From assembly GCA_033763135.1 (NCBI GenBank), contig JANRKY010000344.1:1-10190 (forward strand): a DNA stretch of 10,190 nt, read 5' to 3'. Below the pieces are notes generated by a model, which had not been told where the DNA came from, did no database searches, and saw nothing but the letters and a program-made list of their open reading frames with translations. Positions 6,730 through 10,190 of the stretch are shown here, one piece after another (the stretch's first letter is position 1; the number at the start of each line of letters is the position of its first letter). This stretch comes from DALYLB01 sp033763135 (GTDB lineage Bacteria > Acidobacteriota > Blastocatellia > RBC074). The position numbers and the translations under genes are program-made.

Positions 6730-8031
6730 TTACTGACTGAAACTGGCCCTCGCAGCGGGCGCAATCGCCATCGACATGCCCTCGGCGGCTTCGTCTCGTC
6801 CCTCGCGAACGGGCTGGTCGCCGATTCGCTCCTGGAAGATCGCCATCAGGCGGGGCAGCGTCTGCTCGATGTTGTGCCTGCGAAGAACGCGTTCGCGGCC
6901 GGCCGCGGCCAGTTCGACGCGCAGAATCTGATTATCCATGAGCTCCGCGATTGCGTCGGCCAGTTCGACGACATCGGAGGGCGCGGTGAGCAGCCCGTCC
7001 ATTCCGTCGCGGATCAGCTCCGGGATGCCGGGAATATGCGTGGAGATGCAGGGGATCTCCATCGCCATCGCTTCCAGCAGCCCGATGGGCGCGCCTTCGG
7101 CGAAACTCGGCAGCACAAAGGCGTCCGCGTTGGCGTAAAAAGAGCGAATTCGTTCGTGGTCGAGCGCGCCTTCGAAGAGAACATTGGCCCACAACCCCGC
7201 GCCGTCGATCTGCGCCTCCAGCAGGGAGCGATCCGGCCCTTCGCCGACGAGGCGCAGGCGAAGATTGCGCCCTTCCTGATTCACCAGTCGATCGACCGCC
7301 GCGATCAGCGCGTGCTGCCCTCGAGCCGGGATCAAGTCCCCGACCGAGAGAATCTCGAACGCGTCCGCCACCACCGGTTTGGCGACCGGCTTGAACGCTT
7401 CCAGCGAGACGCCGGGAAGGGCGATCTCGAACTTCTCCCACTCGACAGGCGGCGTCATCATCATCAACTGACTCCGCGTGTAGTGATCGGCGCACGTAAC
7501 AAAGGCCGCATGCTCGATCGCCTCGGTCAGATTTTTCCCGGCAGCGTCAAAGAACTCCTCCGCGCCCCGCGCGCTGAACGAGAAGGTGATCGGAAAGATT
7601 TTCGACGCAATCATGGCCGCGCTCGCTTCCGACGCGCCGTCCGCAACGTGCAGATGGGTCAGGCCCCGCCGCCGCATCCATCGCCCCGCCTGCAGCGCCT
7701 GCGAGAACCGCGACAACAATTCGAACACCCGCCCGACGTCCGTTCCGGCCAGCGAGAGAGCGAACAGCAGCCCGCGCATCCATCGCCACGGCATCGTCAC
7801 CAGGGTGGCGAAATGGGCGATCAATGCGCCCGCGATGCCGCTCTGCGCCATCACTTTGGCGGCGGCGGCCTCCAGGCGCTCCTCCGCCGTCAGCTCCTCG
7901 AACGGCCGGTCCGGGCCTTCGATCGAGAGGGTCTCGACTTCGCATCCAAGCTCCCGCAGCCGGTGAATCTCCCGCATGATGAACGTCTGCGAAATCATCG
8001 GATAAGTATTGATCAAATACGCCATTCTCAT
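6730..8031 (-). CDS. GT4-type (GT-B fold) glycosyltransferase with atypical motif residues
   Basis: A 433-residue family-4-like glycosyltransferase, expected to be cytoplasmic and to add a sugar to a lipid-linked polysaccharide precursor. The N-terminal half starts MAYLINTYPMISQTFIMREI, resembling colanic-acid WcaL-type enzymes. The C-terminal half has the donor-binding pattern LVGEGPDRSLLE, VLFEGAL and the EX7E motif E312-E320 (EGAPIGLLE) followed by AMAMEIPCIS and GIPELI. Usual GT4 features are altered: the GR before the loop is G231-D232, the KG lysine is R237, and the AH(A)KD-like histidine near 155 appears as SARGAEE. Activity is therefore less certain than family. The ATG at 8031 is preceded by GGAGG with 6-nt spacing, against a GTG at 8046 overlapping the previous stop. 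It lies 11 nt after the ligase gene, a tight operon. Confidence 0.9.
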   Translation of the reverse strand: MRMAYLINTYPMISQTFIMREIHRLRELGCEVETLSIEGPDRPFEELTAEERLEAAAAKVMAQSGIAGALIAHFATLVTMPWRWMRGLLFALSLAGTDVGRVFELLSRFSQALQAGRWMRRRGLTHLHVADGASEASAAMIASKIFPITFSFSARGAEEFFDAAGKNLTEAIEHAAFVTCADHYTRSQLMMMTPPVEWEKFEIALPGVSLEAFKPVAKPVVADAFEILSVGDLIPARGQHALIAAVDRLVNQEGRNLRLRLVGEGPDRSLLEAQIDGAGLWANVLFEGALDHERIRSFYANADAFVLPSFAEGAPIGLLEAMAMEIPCISTHIPGIPELIRDGMDGLLTAPSDVVELADAIAELMDNQILRVELAAAGRERVLRRHNIEQTLPRLMAIFQERIGDQPVREGRDEAAEGMSMAIAPAARASFSQ

Positions 8032-8042
8032 CTGTTCCCTCC

Positions 8043-9422
8043 TCACCTCAGCACCCGTTGAAAACGATAAGGGACCGCGGCCGCCGCCGGCCGACGCTCC
8101 CCCCGTCCGCCCACCTCAGTTCCCCAGAGCAGATATCCTTCCGCCCATCCCGTGATCAGAAAGAAGACCGGAACCACCTGATTCCCCATATAGACTGTCG
8201 CGATCGAGAAGAAGACCGCAACAAACACGCCGAGCAGCGCGAAGCTGAACGAGCTGCCCGGGGCCTCGACCGGCGGTTCCTTCATGCCCGCCCAAAAGAG
8301 GCGCGCCATCATCCAGGCAAAGATCGCCAGCAGAAAGCCGAGCGCCCCCGCGCCGTGCATCAGAATCAGCAGCAGAAAATGATTGTCGATCGAGGGCATC
8401 CCATCCACCCGCGGCCATGCGTTTCGCCCCCAGCCCCACAGACTTCGTTCGAGCGCGATATCGACATACTTGTCGATCAGCTCCTTTCGATAGGCCGCCG
8501 ACTCCTGCGACACGGAGGTCGCATTGACGCGCCCGACGGAGACATAGGACCAGGCCATCAGCAAAACCGGAACCCCGATCACCGCCAGCGCCGCAAGCGT
8601 CAGCCAGACCGCCCGCCACTTTTCCCGCCGGTTGCCGATGCTCGTGACGAACGCCGCCAGCGCCGCGCCGATCCAAGGCCCCCGCACCATCGTCATCACC
8701 ACGCCGGCCAGCAGCCCCAGCGAAATCACCTGCGCCTTGCTTGCCGGCCCAAAGGGATGAAATCGCCGGAACCGAGGCTCCCAGGCGCCGGCGCCCTCCA
8801 GCCAGCGCTGCAGCCGAAACGCGACCACCAGAATGATTCCGGCCAGAATCGCATGCCCATACGGGCCGGCCACTCGCGCGAATCCCCATCGAAACGTCGT
8901 CACCCATCCATCCGCATGCCCGGGAAAGAACGGGTCCAACACCATTCGCCACGGCGTCGCGCCCATCTTGAACTCGTAGATCGAGATGATCGACACGAGG
9001 AAGAGCAGCCAGACCAACCGCCGGCCAAATTCGACCCGCTGCCCGCACGGCTCGATCATCGACTTCGCCAGAGCGTAGGGCAGAATCACCCAGCAGATCA
9101 TCTCGAACATCAGATTCTGCGCGTGATCGTATCCCGCGTTCAGAAACTCGGAACAAGCTACGCAAAACGCATGCGCGAAGACCAGCAGATCCGTAAGAGA
9201 GAATCGCCAGTTGCGCGGCCCCTGAATCATCCAGGCAATGCCGACCGGCAGAATCGCCGCCATGCTGAAGGTCGGATCGGGCATCCCCGGCGCAACCCAG
9301 CGATAGTAATCCGGCAACAGGATCAGCACCGGCAGATAGACGTCGAAGAACCCCCGCTGCGGCGTTCTCCTGAACGCCACATAGGCCGCGATGAGTCCTG
9401 GTATGAGGGCGACAATCTCCAT
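8043..9422 (-). CDS. O-antigen ligase/polymerase-like (Wzy_C-type) membrane protein
   Basis: About 459 residues from the ATG at 9422 (468 from a GTG at 9449), strongly hydrophobic with roughly ten membrane segments. In the second half are RGPW (R247 from the ATG), then a large polar loop with YRKELIDKYVDIALERSLWGWG and DNHFLLLILMHGAGALGF (DN at about 346), the pattern of the O-antigen ligase superfamily's large periplasmic loop. Such proteins polymerise lipid-linked repeat units or transfer them to an acceptor in the periplasm; which applies cannot be told. It sits between the STAS and GT4 genes in one operon. Neither candidate start has a good ribosome binding site, whereas an out-of-frame ATG at 9486 does, so the 5' end is uncertain. 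Confidence 0.88.
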   Translation of the reverse strand: MEIVALIPGLIAAYVAFRRTPQRGFFDVYLPVLILLPDYYRWVAPGMPDPTFSMAAILPVGIAWMIQGPRNWRFSLTDLLVFAHAFCVACSEFLNAGYDHAQNLMFEMICWVILPYALAKSMIEPCGQRVEFGRRLVWLLFLVSIISIYEFKMGATPWRMVLDPFFPGHADGWVTTFRWGFARVAGPYGHAILAGIILVVAFRLQRWLEGAGAWEPRFRRFHPFGPASKAQVISLGLLAGVVMTMVRGPWIGAALAAFVTSIGNRREKWRAVWLTLAALAVIGVPVLLMAWSYVSVGRVNATSVSQESAAYRKELIDKYVDIALERSLWGWGRNAWPRVDGMPSIDNHFLLLILMHGAGALGFLLAIFAWMMARLFWAGMKEPPVEAPGSSFSFALLGVFVAVFFSIATVYMGNQVVPVFFLITGWAEGYLLWGTEVGGRGERRPAAAAVPYRFQRVLR

Positions 9423-9499
9423 GACGGCGCGTAGAGTAAACGATTTCACGCGTCGGACGGCACCGAAAAATTGCGTCCATGACCATCGGCCTCTCTTTT

Positions 9500-9838
9500 T
9501 TACAGTTGAAATGCAAGCAACGCCTCATCGCGATCGTTATACAGATCGCAGACGCGATGGAGACGGACCGTCTCCAGCAGCGCCCGCACCCGCCGGGTCA
9601 TGCCGCAATACTTGACCTGTCCTCCCGCCTGCGCCGCCAGACGCGAGATGTCCACCAGCGCGCGCACGCCCCAGCCATCCAGTGTCTGCACGCGCTGCAG
9701 GTCCACAACCAGCCGCGCCTCCGGGCCGATCGCCGTCGTGAAAAACTCGTTGAACTTTTCGTAATTTCTCCGCGTCAACGCCGTCCAGGGAACCAGCGTT
9801 ACGATCACCGCGTCCGATGCAAGGGGAGTGGGTCTCAT
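9500..9838 (-). CDS. STAS-domain protein, anti-sigma-factor-antagonist-like, lacking the phospho-serine
   Basis: A 112-residue single-domain protein with the STAS fold pattern: a beta-strand VIVTLVPWTALT, helix NYEKFNEFF, strand ARLVVDLQRVQTLDGWGVRALVDISRLA, then GGQVKYCGMTRRVRALLETVRL. In SpoIIAA-type antagonists the loop after the strand reads roughly DSSG with a phosphorylatable Ser; here it is D54-G55-W56-G57, so it probably cannot be switched by the usual kinase. It may be constitutively active or act as a docking module. The ATG at 9838 follows a purine-rich GAGAG stretch. It heads the operon with the ligase (77 nt on) and GT4, an unusual leader for a polysaccharide operon. The family call is firm; the role is open. 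Confidence 0.88.
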   Translation of the reverse strand: MRPTPLASDAVIVTLVPWTALTRRNYEKFNEFFTTAIGPEARLVVDLQRVQTLDGWGVRALVDISRLAAQAGGQVKYCGMTRRVRALLETVRLHRVCDLYNDRDEALLAFQL

Positions 9839-9905
9839 CTCTCATCTCTCTTTCTCTGTCGATGCCTGTCCGTTTTTCTCTTCTTTCCTTTTCTTCCGCC
9901 ACCAT
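9839..9905 (-). other. Purine-rich 5' leader of the STAS operon
   Basis: On the coding strand this stretch is mostly A and G (GGAAGAAAAGGAAAGAAGAG and AGAGAAAGAGAG) and runs into the STAS start. It includes a small tandem repeat of ATGAGAG, which gives a second, out-of-frame ATG 7 nt before the chosen start. It is likely single-stranded and may favour ribosome or RNA-binding-protein access (inference). Confidence 0.4.
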
Positions 9906-9917
9906 CAGCGACGGATG

Positions 9918-9962
9918 GATTAAACGACAGTTCCCCGCCCCACGCATCGGAGCGCACAACCA
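9918..9962 (-). promoter_or_regulatory. Shared spaced promoter-like element, copy 2 (before the STAS operon)
   Basis: On the minus strand: TGGTTG (9962-9957), 7 nt, CGATGCG (9949-9943), 17 nt, GTTTAATC (9925-9918). All 21 block positions and both spacer lengths equal copy 1, while the spacers match at only about 7 of 24 positions. The GTTTAATC block ends 79 nt before the STAS start codon. A short dyad, CCATC (9902-9906) with GATGG (9914-9918), would lie at the very 5' end of the transcript. Likely the operon promoter; the recognising factor is unknown. Confidence 0.6.
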
Positions 9963-10053
9963 TTTTTCATGGGATCGAAGGACGGCGGCGGCGGCCCGCC
10001 CCGGCCGGCTCGAATGGCTGAAATCTGCCACTCCGCCCGACCCCGCGCCCGAT

Positions 10054-10101
10054 AAAAACAGAAACGCCGCGGCGCGGGCGGTCCAGCCCGCGCCCCCGCG
10101 G
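10054..10101 (-). terminator. Terminator-like hairpin of the gene entering from the right
   Basis: GGCGCGGGC (10071-10079) and GCCCGCGCC (10086-10094) form a perfect 9-bp stem with a 6-nt loop. It can be extended by 4 bp (10067-10070 with 10098-10101) across a 3-nt bulge. On the minus strand it is followed by CGTTTCTGTTTTT. It begins 5 nt after the TAA at 10106, which supports that stop codon as real. Confidence 0.65.
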
Positions 10102-10105
10102 GATA

Positions 10106-10190
10106 TTAGAGAAGCGCGCGGCACGCGCCCAACGAGGCTTTAATGAAATCGGTGTAGAGGGGGTCCCGAGATTCGTGGCGGCCGCGGCGG
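10106..10190 (-). CDS. C-terminal end of an unidentified gene (partial)
   Basis: Reading the minus strand from the window edge gives 27 open codons ending in TAA: RRGRHESRDPLYTDFI, then KASLGACRALL. Third positions are mostly G or C, like the genes nearby. A terminator-like hairpin follows 5 nt after the stop. The fragment is too short to assign a family. It is on the same strand as the STAS operon but separated from it by the terminator and the promoter-like element. Confidence 0.5.
   Translation of the reverse strand, partial: RRGRHESRDPLYTDFIKASLGACRALL

Noticed and set aside
6591..10030. TGGCAGATTT shared by both polysaccharide intergenic regions (6591-6600 plus; 10021-10030 minus)
   Set aside because: The two copies are in opposite orientation and at different distances from the promoter-like elements, so a chance 10-mer cannot be excluded.
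9537..10124. Minus-strand open frame spanning the STAS gene and its upstream region
   Set aside because: It overlaps the STAS gene in another frame, crosses a terminator-like hairpin and promoter-like element, and has no recognisable domain.

Overview
The window is about 10.2 kb of GC-rich DNA. All seven complete genes I can support lie on the minus strand, so they read from high to low coordinates. The sequence suggests a free-living Gram-negative-type bacterium: it has a multi-step two-component phosphorelay and an envelope or exopolysaccharide locus with an O-antigen ligase-like membrane protein. I cannot name the phylum. I see no rRNA, tRNA, CRISPR array, insertion sequence or phage gene.

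Left part (139-4630) is a compact three-gene operon: a stand-alone H-NOX haem sensor (4070-4630), a hybrid histidine kinase whose N-terminus is the H-NOX-associated HNOBA domain (879-4070, starting inside the H-NOX stop codon as TGATG), and a NarL/FixJ response regulator (139-825). The kinase carries HNOBA, two PAS regions, HisKA, HATPase, two receivers and an HPt domain. The whole His-Asp-His-Asp relay from nitric oxide detection to DNA binding can therefore be read in one locus. The H-NOX leader holds a perfect 13-bp inverted repeat next to the ribosome binding site, with a competing alternative stem.

Right part (4933-9838) is a polysaccharide locus in two transcription units. The upstream unit encodes a small STAS-domain protein (9500-9838), an O-antigen ligase/polymerase-like membrane protein (8043-9422) and a GT4-type glycosyltransferase (6730-8031). 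It ends at a strong rho-independent terminator (6632-6663). The second unit encodes a three-part protein (4933-6363): nucleotidyltransferase-like, left-handed beta-helix and sugar-phosphotransferase-like. Several proteins of this locus lack expected key residues: the nucleotidyltransferase loop, the phosphoglycosyl transferase Asp-Glu region, two basic residues and a His of GT4 enzymes, and the STAS phospho-serine.

The most novel signal is non-coding. Both polysaccharide units are preceded, on the coding strand, by the same spaced element, TGGTTG-N7-CGATGCG-N17-GTTTAATC (6505-6549 and 9918-9962). All three blocks match exactly and both spacers have the same length, while the spacers themselves differ. 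This looks like a shared promoter/regulator site that co-expresses the two units. NO sensing next to polysaccharide genes suggests, as inference only, a locus linking nitric oxide to matrix or envelope polysaccharide.

Edges: a plus-strand terminator at 49-115 belongs to a gene left of the window. At the right end, the last 27 codons of a minus-strand gene (10106-10190) are followed closely by their own terminator-like hairpin.
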